The notes below the pieces were generated by a model, which was given only the letters and a program-made list of their open reading frames with translations, made no database searches and was not told where the DNA came from. This document shows positions 44,084 through 53,804 of a stretch of 64,000 nucleotides of DNA, piece by piece. The DNA is taken from NCBI GenBank assembly GCA_034411635.1, contig DAOUML010000134.1, positions 1-64,000 on the forward strand, given 5' to 3'. A program made the position numbers and the translations under genes. This DNA comes from UBA8950 sp034411635 (lineage in GTDB: Bacteria; Chloroflexota; Anaerolineae; Anaerolineales; Villigracilaceae). Each line of letters begins with the position of its first letter. Within the stretch, counting starts at the first letter, position 1.

Positions 44084-44968
44084 CTAATAGGGGGTGCCGG
44101 GGCAGGTGTTGACCCCGGCCTGATAACCGATCCGTTTAATCATCTTCAGGTTGTCCCACTTTCGGTCGATGGCTTCGAGGATGCCATCGTGAATTGCCCA
44201 GGCGCGCCCGCGCACGCTGTTCCACTGGTGGGGCTGGCGGAAGGGGCTGCTGCCGTCGAGGGCTTTGTGCAATGCGCCGCCAGGCTGGAATTCGCGCTGG
44301 ATGGTATCCATCAACTGGTGGCCGCGGGCGTAAGCAAAACCACGGCGCTCGAAAATCCAGGCGGAGGCGTAGGTCATCGGTTCGAGGGTCAGGGCGTGGT
44401 GGCCGAGCAGGGTCAGGAAGGTTTCGATGTGGGTGAAGACGATTTGCGAACAGCGCAGGCCTTCGCGCACCTGTCCGGGGGCCAGGCTGGCTTGCATGGC
44501 GCGTTCTTCTTCCACCAGGTTACGGTGAACAGTGCCAAACAGGGTTTCGCGGCCTTGTTCGTCGAAATCGGTGTTAAATTTTGGGCTGTTCGGGTCGCTG
44601 GCGACCAGGAAATTCAGGTCAATTCCCCCATAAGGATTGTCTGCCAATTCAAGATAGAAAAATTCGTTTTCGGGATTTTGACCAAACCAGGCCGAGAGTT
44701 TGACTTTTTCGCTGCATTCGTCTGCTTGCAGCCTGACTTGAATTTGTTTTTCAGGGTTTTGCCAGGTGCGCGGGTTGATGTCGAAAGCGGCCAAGACCTG
44801 AAGCGGCAGCAGGGTGCGGTACAGGCGCAGTTTCGGGTTTGGGGGTAGGCTGTTGAGGGCTTTGAGCGCCACAGGCAGGCTGGCATCCCCAACCAGTTGG
44901 GTGATGGGGATGTTTGCCAACGGGTCGTGCCGGGGTGGTTCAGGACGAAGGCGCAGGTGTTTGAACAT
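44084..44968 (-). CDS. Unknown 294-residue protein, first gene of the signalling operon
   Basis: No family recognised. The protein is soluble with no membrane segments. It is alpha/beta in the first 140 residues and probably helical afterwards, with conserved-looking His-rich stretches (HIETFLTLLGHHAL, GHQLMDTIQREF) in the second half. It is encoded 8 bp before the RsbW gene and so co-transcribed with the partner-switch genes. As first gene of the operon it may be an upstream sensor or a target of the switch (inference). The start ATG is the only good candidate. Confidence 0.75.
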   Translation of the reverse strand: MFKHLRLRPEPPRHDPLANIPITQLVGDASLPVALKALNSLPPNPKLRLYRTLLPLQVLAAFDINPRTWQNPEKQIQVRLQADECSEKVKLSAWFGQNPENEFFYLELADNPYGGIDLNFLVASDPNSPKFNTDFDEQGRETLFGTVHRNLVEEERAMQASLAPGQVREGLRCSQIVFTHIETFLTLLGHHALTLEPMTYASAWIFERRGFAYARGHQLMDTIQREFQPGGALHKALDGSSPFRQPHQWNSVRGRAWAIHDGILEAIDRKWDNLKMIKRIGYQAGVNTCPGTPY

Positions 44969-45205
44969 AAGAAGTTATTCAGAGTATTTATATCATATAT
45001 TGTGAGTAGGACGTTACGTTTTTTCCGTGTTGTGCGCACGAAAAGGTTGATCCTGTTGGCGAATAACCATTGCCAGCCTCTATCCCCTGCCTGTGCCCAA
45101 ATTCTGATTGGAGAATGTGCGCATTTCGGGAAACAGGCTGGTTATTCTATGCAAAGGATCGGTACTTTTGGTCCGTTTGCTGTTGATCCAGAAGACAGAC
45201 AATAC
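44969..45205. other. 237-bp intergenic region with imperfect inverted repeat
   Basis: Must hold the promoter of the signalling operon (minus strand) and the end of hutH. An imperfect inverted repeat pairs GAATAACC..GCCAGCCT (around 45060-45078) with AGGCTGGTTATTC (45136-45149). No convincing sigma-54 or sigma-70 boxes and no RNA gene are visible. Confidence 0.4.
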
Positions 45206-46768
45206 TTATTCTTTTTGGCGCGATAGTCTCTCGGTGAGGCGTCCCTCGGCCAGCAGGCGGCGGGCGGTTTCGATGTGCGGGTACATGACGACATCTTGCG
45301 CGATGAAAGGAATGTGCTGGCGGATGATTTCGTAGGCTGGGGCGGTTCCCTGGCCCAGCCTGGCATCTGGCCCCAGGGCTTTACGGCGAAAGTCTATGCC
45401 CTGCGCGGCAGACATCAGTTCGAGGGCCAAAATTGTTTCCACATTGCCTGCGATTTCACGCGCCTGGCGGGCCGCCGCCGGCCCCATGCTGACGTGGTCT
45501 TCAATGTTGGCCGAGGTTGAAAGCGTGTCTACGCTGGCGGGGTGGGCCAGCACTTTGTTTTCGGAGGCTAGCGCGGCGGCGGGGTATTGAATGAGCATAA
45601 ACCCGGAATTGACCCCGCCATGTTCCACCAGAAAGGCTGGCAGCACGTTTTTGTTGCTGGCGGCATCCACCAGGCGGGCAATGCGGCGCTCGGAGATGTT
45701 TCCCAACTCGGTGAGGGCCAGGGCCAGGTAGTCCATTGCAATTGCCAGCGGCTCCCCGTGAAAGTTGCCGCCGGAGATGACTTCGGCGTTATCGTTTTCA
45801 TCGAAGAAAATCAGTGGGTTATCGGTAACGGCATTGAGTTCAATTTCCATCACCCAGCGGGCGTAGGCAATGGCATCGCGCACCGCGCCGTGTACCTGCG
45901 GAATACAGCGCAGGGTGTAGGCATCTTGCACATTGAGCGGGTCATCGGGGCGGGTAAAGGTTGAGCCGGCGATGAGTTCGCGCATAAAGGCGGCGCATTC
46001 AATCTGGCGCGGGTGCGGCCTGGCGGCGTGAATGCGGGCGTCGAAAGCGCGCGGCGTGCCGTGCATGGCCTCCAGGCTGAGCGCCCCGGCCAGGTCGGCA
46101 GCCTGGGCCAACATTTCGGCTTTCTCTGTCACCAGTACGCCAATGGCGTTCATCAGGGTTGTGCCGTTGGTGAGGGCCAGGCCCTCTTTGGCGGTTAATG
46201 TTACCGGCGCAAGTCCGGCTTTTTCGAGGGCCGCCGCGCCGCTCATACGTTGGCCTGCATACATGGCTTCGCCCTCGCCAATCAGCGGCAGGGCCATGTG
46301 AGCCAACGGGGCCAGGTCTCCGCTCGCGCCGAGCGAGCCTTGCTCTGGAATGAGCGGGTAGATGCCGCGATTGAGCATTGCCAGCAGCAGGCGCAAAGTC
46401 TGCTCGCGAATGCCCGAATGTCCTTTGGCCAGGGTGTTGGCGCGAATTAACATCATGGCGCGGGTGGTGGGCTGGTTGAGCAGGTTGCCCACGCCAACCG
46501 CGTGGCTGATGAGGATATTGCGCTGTAACTGCGCCACCAGTTCAGGCGAGATGATTTTGTCTTTGAACGCGCCAAAACCGGTGGTAATGCCATACACAAT
46601 CTGACCGCGAGCCACAAAATCTTGCACGGCCTCGGCTGCGCGCCGCACGCGCGCCCAGGCCTCTTCACTGAGCGAAACTTGAATTTCGGGCTGATTGGCA
46701 ACCGCGACCACGTCGGCAATGGTCAGCGATTCGCCGTTGAGCAGGAGATGGGAATTTTGAATGGGCAT
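45206..46768 (-). CDS. hutH: Histidine ammonia-lyase
   Basis: 520 residues from ATG 46768. The MIO prosthetic group forms from Ala148-Ser149-Gly150 in GSLGASGDLAPL. Catalytic Tyr59 is in YGITTGFG. The selectivity pair Ser88-His89 (ILISHAVGVG) is typical for histidine, whereas PAL/TAL carry Phe-Leu or His-Leu/Gln. It converts histidine to urocanate and ammonia. The other hut genes (hutU, hutI) are absent nearby. Its 5' end, including ribosome site and 46 codons, is duplicated at 48441-48582. I rejected an 11-codon upstream extension because the duplicated ribosome site GAGAAG serves ATG 46768. Confidence 0.93.
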   Translation of the reverse strand: MPIQNSHLLLNGESLTIADVVAVANQPEIQVSLSEEAWARVRRAAEAVQDFVARGQIVYGITTGFGAFKDKIISPELVAQLQRNILISHAVGVGNLLNQPTTRAMMLIRANTLAKGHSGIREQTLRLLLAMLNRGIYPLIPEQGSLGASGDLAPLAHMALPLIGEGEAMYAGQRMSGAAALEKAGLAPVTLTAKEGLALTNGTTLMNAIGVLVTEKAEMLAQAADLAGALSLEAMHGTPRAFDARIHAARPHPRQIECAAFMRELIAGSTFTRPDDPLNVQDAYTLRCIPQVHGAVRDAIAYARWVMEIELNAVTDNPLIFFDENDNAEVISGGNFHGEPLAIAMDYLALALTELGNISERRIARLVDAASNKNVLPAFLVEHGGVNSGFMLIQYPAAALASENKVLAHPASVDTLSTSANIEDHVSMGPAAARQAREIAGNVETILALELMSAAQGIDFRRKALGPDARLGQGTAPAYEIIRQHIPFIAQDVVMYPHIETARRLLAEGRLTERLSRQKE

Positions 46769-46781
46769 GGGCTTCTCTTTT
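46629..46781 (-). repeat. Duplicated segment, resident copy (hutH 5' end)
   Basis: Matches 48441-48582 in the same orientation, with about four substitutions and an 11-bp deletion in the other copy. It includes the ribosome site and first codons of hutH. Confidence 0.9.
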
Positions 46782-46857
46782 CTTGAAGAGTGTGCCGCCA
46801 TTTTCAGGCGGTCTTTGAAAGGCGGTACATGTTTTTGTATTTTTTAATGGCGTGGCT

Positions 46858-48420
46858 TTACGGCCCAATCCGATAAATCGAGCCATTTTCTCCGCTGAAA
46901 ATCAGCCTGATTTCGGCCAGCGGGGCCAGTTGTTCCGGCCTCAGGACGTGTTCTTTGAAGTTCAATTCGGGCAGGTCAAACCAGATGATGTAACCGGGCG
47001 CGGGCGGCCAGTCTTGGTATTCGTTTAGGATGGCGGGTAGGTTAAAGTTGTCTTTTTCGTTGCGTGGGCCTTGGGGCATGTTAAGCGTGTTGCGGCGGGT
47101 AAAGAACCAGACCGCGCCCTCGTGGTTCGAGTAAAGCGCGGCATTTTCTAATAACGGATTGACTTGTAAGTGCTTGACGATGTCGGATTCGTTCAGGGCG
47201 CGGGTGTTGTATAAGTTTCCGGCGAGTTCACCGTTTGAGATGGATGCGCGCACATATTTGACGTTATTATTGATCGGATATGCCAGCCAGACCAATACTG
47301 CCAGGCTGACAATCAGAACTTTTGACGGGCCGTTTTTAGGTCGCCAGCGGATTTCTCCCTGCTCGAACAGGCTGAGTAGTAACAGCAGAACTGGAATGAA
47401 CAAGAGTATATGCAACCGGTCAACCCGGTAATCCTTATGCTCGGCATAACTGACCAGGAACAGCATCATCCCAAAGTAGACCACAAAAAACAGGCTGGTC
47501 GGCAGGAAGGCGGGCGCGCTTATTTTTGCGAGCAGTTTTTTCCATGTTTCCGGTTTGAAGCACAGCGCGGCCAGCAAAACCAGGCCGGCCAGCAACAAAA
47601 ACGGCCCGGTGCGTCCGACAATGCTATACGGGATGAACCAGTAAAGCAGTTTTTCGAGTGTGATGGTCAGATTTTCGAAGGGGTGTCCGCCGCCGCGTTC
47701 CCCGAAAAACGATCCGTATTTCAGGAAGTTGTGCAATATGACCCAGGCAGCCAGCGGTAAACTGGATAATATTGCAAAAAAAATGCTGAAGAAAATGGCG
47801 CGAACTGTGTCTACCTGCCAATAGCGCAGGAAGAGCAAAATCCCGCCTATCAGGGCCAATGCCAGACCGGGGTATTTGACCATCCCGGCGGTTGCGGCCA
47901 GGAGATGTAATGCGACTGCCGCGTAGCCAATCTTTGACCTGATGGTTGTTTGCCAGTTGGCCATCAGCAGAAGAAAGGTTAGGATCAACATCAGGAAAAG
48001 CGGATCGGGGCCAATGCTGGTGTGCAATCGCAAAATGGATGGTGAAGCCAACGTTACCAGAGAAACCAGAGCCGCAGCGGGGGCAAAACCCGGGAACAGG
48101 GTCGCTGCCAATCTGCCCGCGAGGTAGATGTTGATGCCGTAAAGGAACAGGCTGAATACCCAGCCAAACAGGAAAACATCTGACCCCAGGGCCAGAATAA
48201 GAGGGTAGAGCGGTGGCCAGGCCAGCAGTGGGGTTAGCGAGTAATCCACCACGCCCAACCCGGCGCGCAGATTTTGGGCTGTGGAAAGATAACGTAATCC
48301 ATCACCAGTGACGCCAGGCCCGTAGGTAGAGGTGGCAAGGTAGGCTTGGAAGGGGGCCAGCAAGGCCAGAAGCGGCCAAGCACGCAACGCAAATTGCAAT
48401 ATTTGCATCAGTATCCTCAA
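46858..48420 (-). CDS. Polytopic GT-C-type membrane glycosyltransferase (PMT/ArnT superfamily-like)
   Basis: 520 residues with about ten membrane segments and a C-terminal extracytoplasmic domain (about 400-520). The first loop carries an acidic pair around TGDGLRYLSTAQNL (38-51), the position where GT-C enzymes have their catalytic Asp. Such enzymes transfer sugars from polyprenyl-phosphate donors to lipids or proteins. Acceptor unknown; in principle the Thr-rich lipoproteins of this genome are candidates (speculative). The gene sits between two copies of the hutH 5' segment and so appears to have been inserted there. An alternative start is ATG 48408. Confidence 0.78.
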   Translation of the reverse strand: MRILMQILQFALRAWPLLALLAPFQAYLATSTYGPGVTGDGLRYLSTAQNLRAGLGVVDYSLTPLLAWPPLYPLILALGSDVFLFGWVFSLFLYGINIYLAGRLAATLFPGFAPAAALVSLVTLASPSILRLHTSIGPDPLFLMLILTFLLLMANWQTTIRSKIGYAAVALHLLAATAGMVKYPGLALALIGGILLFLRYWQVDTVRAIFFSIFFAILSSLPLAAWVILHNFLKYGSFFGERGGGHPFENLTITLEKLLYWFIPYSIVGRTGPFLLLAGLVLLAALCFKPETWKKLLAKISAPAFLPTSLFFVVYFGMMLFLVSYAEHKDYRVDRLHILLFIPVLLLLLSLFEQGEIRWRPKNGPSKVLIVSLAVLVWLAYPINNNVKYVRASISNGELAGNLYNTRALNESDIVKHLQVNPLLENAALYSNHEGAVWFFTRRNTLNMPQGPRNEKDNFNLPAILNEYQDWPPAPGYIIWFDLPELNFKEHVLRPEQLAPLAEIRLIFSGENGSIYRIGP

Positions 48421-48440
48421 CTTATTGTTGCGTTCTTTGC

Positions 48441-48582
48441 GCCTCGGCTGCGCGCCCAGGCCTCTTCACTGAGCGAAACTTGAATTTCGGGCTGATTGGC
48501 AACCGCGACCACATTGGCAATGGTCAGCGATTCACCGTCGAGCAGGAGATGGGAATTTTGAATGGGCATGGGCTTCTCTTTT
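48441..48582 (-). pseudogene. Duplicated hutH 5' fragment (truncated)
   Basis: Contains the hutH ribosome site, ATG (48569) and about 40 codons that keep the reading MPIQNSHLLLDGESLTIANV. An 11-bp deletion between short CGCGC repeats then shifts the frame, and homology ends at 48441, 20 bp before the glycosyltransferase start. It is a remnant, not a functional gene. It may still provide a ribosome-binding or promoter-proximal context. Confidence 0.88.
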
Positions 48583-48647
48583 TGGGTGGGAAGGGAATGT
48601 GTAGCGAAATTGTACCCGCTTGGCGCGCAATCTGGTACACTTTTGGC

Positions 48648-49862
<1,215 letters not shown>

Positions 49863-49868
49863 AAAAAA

Positions 49869-50681
49869 ATGACAGAAATCATCACCAGCCCGGCCAACCC
49901 ACTCATCAAACAGGCGCGCGCATTGCGCCAGAAAAAGACCCGCGAAGAAAGCGGCTTATTTTTGGTGGAAGGCCTGGCGCATGTTGGCAGCGCGCTGGAA
50001 GCCGGTTGGCAGGCGCAGACGGTTTTGTATGCGCCAGAGCGTTTGCGCAGCGAGTTTGGGCTGCAACTGGTTGAAAAATTGCAAAAAAGCGGCGTTCGTT
50101 GCCAGGCGGTAACGGCGGCGGTCTTTGAGTCCTTTGCTGAAAAAGACAACCCCCAAGGGCTGGCGGCTTTGGTGTACCAAAGGCAAACTCGCCTGGCGGA
50201 TGTGCTGGCCGCCAGGCGGGGCGCGCATCTGCCGCTTTTTGCCGCGCTGGTAGCGCCCCAGGACCCTGGCAATATCGGAACCATTTTGCGGACGCTCGAT
50301 GCCGTTGGCGGGGCCGGACTCTTCCTGCTGGATGGCGGGGCTGACCCTTTCCAGCCAGCCTGCGTGCGCGCCAGCATGGGGACGTTGTTCAGCGTTCCGT
50401 TTGCGCAGGCGGGTTTTGATGAGTTTGCGGCCTGGGCGCGGCAAAGCGGTTTGTATTTGGTTGGCACCTCGGCCCGGGCGCAGTTCGATTATCGTCAGGT
50501 CAGGTTGGGGGCGCGTCCAACTGTCATCTTGCTTGGTTCAGAACAAAAGGGGCTGACGGCGGAGCAACTGTCGGTTTGCGAGATGCAGGTGTCGCTGCCG
50601 ATGCGCGGCAGGGTCAGTTCGCTTAATTTGGCGGTGGCGGCAGGGGTGCTGCTCTACGCTTTCGCCGATTCTGGCGGGTAA
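49869..50681 (+). CDS. SpoU/TrmH-family RNA 2'-O-methyltransferase
   Basis: 270 residues. A substrate-binding N-domain is followed by the SPOUT trefoil-knot domain. Motif 1 is DPGNIGTILRTLDA (near 137-150), motif 2 LLGSEQKGL (near 218-226) and motif 3 MRGRVSSLNLAVAAGVLLY (near 240-258), all intact. Members methylate ribose in rRNA or tRNA; the exact site is unknown (rRNA/RlmB-like). It follows sdaA by 6 bp and is followed by a terminator. Confidence 0.92.
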   Translation: MTEIITSPANPLIKQARALRQKKTREESGLFLVEGLAHVGSALEAGWQAQTVLYAPERLRSEFGLQLVEKLQKSGVRCQAVTAAVFESFAEKDNPQGLAALVYQRQTRLADVLAARRGAHLPLFAALVAPQDPGNIGTILRTLDAVGGAGLFLLDGGADPFQPACVRASMGTLFSVPFAQAGFDEFAAWARQSGLYLVGTSARAQFDYRQVRLGARPTVILLGSEQKGLTAEQLSVCEMQVSLPMRGRVSSLNLAVAAGVLLYAFADSGG

Positions 50682-50699
50682 TCTGCCCCCAAAAAGCAA

Positions 50700-50724
50700 A
50701 ATCCCCGCGCAGGTGGCGGGGATT
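50700..50724. terminator. Bidirectional terminator
   Basis: Perfect 9-bp arms (AATCCCCGC/GCGGGGATT) around a 7-base loop, with a T-rich tail on the minus strand (ATTTTGCTTTTT). It serves the convergent SpoU and small acidic protein genes. Confidence 0.75.
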
Positions 50725-50778
50725 GGTTCGGGTTGTGGGGAATGTGTTGATTGCGTGGAATACAGGCGCGGGCGTCGG

Positions 50779-51003
50779 CTAGAACTCGTCTTCCTCGTCG
50801 TCGGCCCACAGGTCTTCATCATCGCTTTCTTCTTCCCATTCTTCCAATTCTTCTTCATCTTCCCAGTCTTCTTCATTGTTGGGGCCATCGACCGGGGTGT
50901 AGGTGGCGCAGCCGGTATCGGGGTCAATTTCGACAGCGGCTGCTGAGCAGTATCCATCGTCGATGAAGACACAATCAGTGTAATGACAGCGAATTCGGGG
51001 CAT
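50779..51003 (-). CDS. Small Cys-rich/acidic-tail protein (DUF1540-like)
   Basis: 74 residues. The N-terminal half has four Cys in a C-x4-C-x7-C-x12-C pattern, which resembles the small metal-binding DUF1540 motif. The C-terminal half is almost wholly Asp/Glu (about residues 43-74). A consensus AGGAGG lies 5 bases before the ATG. It directly follows the VKOR gene (8 bp), so both are likely co-transcribed. Function unknown. Confidence 0.75.
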   Translation of the reverse strand: MPRIRCHYTDCVFIDDGYCSAAAVEIDPDTGCATYTPVDGPNNEEDWEDEEELEEWEEESDDEDLWADDEEDEF

Positions 51004-51011
51004 TTTTCCTC

Positions 51012-51437
51012 CTAGTTTTCAGCGCGTATAAACCGAGTGAAAGTGAGAATAAAACAGAGTGTCATGGCAACTGCCGAAGCCACGCAGAAGGGGCAGGTGG
51101 CCTGGATGATGACGTTGGAAACGTACATCAGATACATGCTGAAGATAAAGCCGGCAAAAGACATGCCCATTGCCAGCAGGTTGCCATATTCTTTGGCGAG
51201 CGGGTGACGTTTTTCCATCCACAACACGAAAAGGATGCTCCCGTAGCCGATTGCGCCGATAACGCCCAGCGGAATGCCATACAGTTCGGAGTATGAACTG
51301 GCGTTCACGCTGGCGCAACCACCGCTACCGAGGCACATGTCGTTATTATCGGTGATTTTGTAAATTGCCATGTAAATTGAAACAAACAGGCCGGCAATAC
51401 TGGCCGCGATAGCAAGCAGGTGAAGTTTTTTATCCAT
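51012..51437 (-). CDS. Vitamin K epoxide reductase (VKOR) family protein
   Basis: 141 residues with four or five membrane segments. Loop cysteines Cys35 and Cys41 with Ser48, and the active-site C115-P-F-C118 motif, are all present. Bacterial VKORs re-oxidise DsbA-like thioredoxin-fold proteins using quinone, so disulfide formation outside the cytoplasm is expected. This copy has no fused thioredoxin domain, and no DsbA-like gene is adjacent. A GGAGAAAA site precedes the start. Confidence 0.92.
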   Translation of the reverse strand: MDKKLHLLAIAASIAGLFVSIYMAIYKITDNNDMCLGSGGCASVNASSYSELYGIPLGVIGAIGYGSILFVLWMEKRHPLAKEYGNLLAMGMSFAGFIFSMYLMYVSNVIIQATCPFCVASAVAMTLCFILTFTRFIRAEN

Positions 51438-51520
51438 AATAAATTTTCTCCGGTCTTTCCTTGTGCCGGGCGCGTGACATTTTACCCCATAGGCCCTATT
51501 CAGTAAAGCATTTTTTACTT

Positions 51521-53746
51521 TTACCCGGCTTTAATGCGTTGGGCTTCAAAGACGTTGCTCAGGTTTTCCATGCGGTTGAGGACGCGTGAGAGTTGAATCA
51601 GGTCGCGCACCTCAACCACCAGCCGGATGCTGGCAATATCGGCCCGCAGCGAGTCGTGTTCAACGTTTACGCTTACATCGGTAATGTTTACCCCTTCGGC
51701 GGTAAGCAGGTTTGAGATGTCGTTCATCAGGCCCTGGCGGTCGAAGGCTGTAATGCGGATGGGCGTTGGGTAGGTTTTGGTGGTATCGCCCCAACTGACG
51801 CGCACCAGCCGCTCTTTTTCGCTGGTAGAGCAGCGCAGAATGTTGGGGCAATCTTCGCGGTGGATGGTTGCGCCGCGTCCGCGTGTGATGTAGCCGACGA
51901 TTGGGTCGCCGGGGGCAGGGTTGCAGCATCTTGCCATTTGGGTAAGCAACCCGCGCAACCCACGCACAGCGACGGCATCACTGGAGGTGGTTTCGCTCTT
52001 GGGCGCGGCGGTTTCAATAACGTCTTCGGTTGGTTTTTCGTCTGAAATCAGGGTGACAATGCGGTTGAGCGACAGGTCGCCGCAGCCGAGGGCCACGAAC
52101 ATTTCTTCGGGTTGGCGGTATTCGAGTTTGCGGGCCAGGTTTTCAAAGTTGATTTCTTCCAACCCCAGGCGGCGGAATTCGCGTTCGAGAATTTGGCGTC
52201 CCTGGCCCAGGTTTTGGTCGCGGGCTTGTTTTTTGAGCCAGGCGCGAATTTTTGCCCGCGCGCGCTGGGTTTTTACCAGCCCAACGCTTGGGTTGAGCCA
52301 ATCGCGGCTGGGGCCGCCTTGTTTGGTGGTGAGAATGACCACCCTGTCGCCGGTTTTCAGGATGTAGTTGAGCGGTTCGAGTTTGCCGTTGATTTTTGCG
52401 CCCCGGCAGCGATGGCCGACGTCGGTGTGGACGTGGTAGGCAAAGTCGATAGGGGTGGAGCCTTTGGGCAGGTCGATAATGTCGCCTTTGGGGGTGAAGA
52501 CGTAGACATGTTCATCGAAGACATCGTTTTTCATGGTTTCGACAAATTCGTCGGCGTTCATGTCTTCGTTTTTGGTATCAATCTGGCTGCGCAGGGCGGT
52601 CAGGAAGGTTTCGTATTGTTCGTCGCGCTTTTTGCTGGCTTCTTTGTATCGCCAGTGGGCGGCAATACCGCGCTCGGCGTTTTGGTGCATTTCCTGGGTG
52701 CGAATTTGCACTTCGAGCGGTTTGTTGTCTTCGTACATGACTGCGGTATGCAGCGATTGGTACATGTTTTCTTTGGGGGCGGCAATGTAATCGTCGAATT
52801 CGCCGGGGATGGGCCGCCAATGGCTGTGGATGATGCCCAGCGAAGCGTAACAATCGCCGGGGTTTTCTACCAACAGTCGCACGCCGCGCACATCCATAAT
52901 CTGGTCGAAGGTTTTTTCTTTGTTAACCATCTTTTTGTAGATGGAGTAGATGTGTTTGGGCCGGCCGCTTACTTCGGCTTTAATGCCGTTTTCGGCCAGA
53001 ATCTGCTCAATGCGCTTTTTGATTTTTTCAACCTGTAAATTGCGGGTTGCGCGGCGCTCGTTCAGGCCGGAGGCGATTTCTTTGTATTTTTCTGGCTCAA
53101 GGTAATACAGGGATAGATCTTCCAGTTCCCACTTAATTTCGGCAATGCCCAGCCGGTTTGCAATTGGGGCGTAGATTTCGAGGGTTTCGCGGGCGATGCG
53201 GCGTTGTTTGTCGGGCCGGGTATAGGCAAGGGTGCGCATGTTGTGCAGGCGGTCAGCCAGTTTGATGAGGATGACGCGCACATCTTTGTTCATGGCCAGC
53301 ATGGTTTTGCGCAATGTTTCTTTGGCGAGTAGTTTTTTGCGTTTTGAAATTTGTTCTTCGGTTAATTGGATTTCGTCTTCTTGATGGGTTTCATGTTCGC
53401 TGCGAGAGACGCGCGGCAGGGCTTTGAGTTTTGTAACCCCATCGACCAGCGAAGCGGTGCTGGTGCTGAATTTTTCTCGAATTTCTTGCAGGCTAATGCT
53501 GGTGTCTTCAACGACATCGTGCAAAAGGCCGGCGGCTATGGCATCGGGGTGCATTTGCAGGTCTGAAAGGATGGCGGCAACGGCGATACAGTGATTGATG
53601 TATGGCTCGCCTGATGCGCGTCTTTGCGGTTCGTGGGCTTTGGCTGCCAATTGGTAGGCGCGTTGAACAAACTCACGATCTTCATCTGAGAAGTGTTTGG
53701 GCAGTGACGCCATTAATTCTTCGATGCCAATGGCTTCTTGTTTCAT
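51521..53746 (-). CDS. Bifunctional (p)ppGpp synthetase/hydrolase (Rel/SpoT)
   Basis: 741 residues with the full-length RSH layout. The HD hydrolase is at about 20-190 (His52, HDVVEDT 76-82), the synthetase at about 235-370, TGS at about 405-465 (VYVFTPKGDIIDLPKG) and a helical/zinc-finger part around 590-640 (ARCCNPAPGDPIVGY). The ACT domain is at about 660-741. Both catalytic domains appear intact, so synthesis and hydrolysis of (p)ppGpp are likely. Length is typical for Rel. It stands alone, with no close operon partner. Confidence 0.95.
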   Translation of the reverse strand: MKQEAIGIEELMASLPKHFSDEDREFVQRAYQLAAKAHEPQRRASGEPYINHCIAVAAILSDLQMHPDAIAAGLLHDVVEDTSISLQEIREKFSTSTASLVDGVTKLKALPRVSRSEHETHQEDEIQLTEEQISKRKKLLAKETLRKTMLAMNKDVRVILIKLADRLHNMRTLAYTRPDKQRRIARETLEIYAPIANRLGIAEIKWELEDLSLYYLEPEKYKEIASGLNERRATRNLQVEKIKKRIEQILAENGIKAEVSGRPKHIYSIYKKMVNKEKTFDQIMDVRGVRLLVENPGDCYASLGIIHSHWRPIPGEFDDYIAAPKENMYQSLHTAVMYEDNKPLEVQIRTQEMHQNAERGIAAHWRYKEASKKRDEQYETFLTALRSQIDTKNEDMNADEFVETMKNDVFDEHVYVFTPKGDIIDLPKGSTPIDFAYHVHTDVGHRCRGAKINGKLEPLNYILKTGDRVVILTTKQGGPSRDWLNPSVGLVKTQRARAKIRAWLKKQARDQNLGQGRQILEREFRRLGLEEINFENLARKLEYRQPEEMFVALGCGDLSLNRIVTLISDEKPTEDVIETAAPKSETTSSDAVAVRGLRGLLTQMARCCNPAPGDPIVGYITRGRGATIHREDCPNILRCSTSEKERLVRVSWGDTTKTYPTPIRITAFDRQGLMNDISNLLTAEGVNITDVSVNVEHDSLRADIASIRLVVEVRDLIQLSRVLNRMENLSNVFEAQRIKAG

Positions 53747-53804
53747 GGTCGTCTTATTGTAGTCAATTAGTCTGAAATGTCAAAGGCGAATAAGCGCGGG
53801 CAGG

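Noticed and set aside
44969..45205. tRNA or small RNA gene
   Set aside because: An imperfect inverted repeat is present, but no cloverleaf, anticodon arm or known RNA consensus could be built.
48480..48647. N-terminal extension of sdaA by 56 codons
   Set aside because: The extension reads the complement of the hutH remnant; family homology starts at ATG 48648.
52112..53038. 308-codon plus-strand open frame
   Set aside because: Antisense to the Rel/SpoT gene, whose domains are complete; the translation has no recognisable motif.
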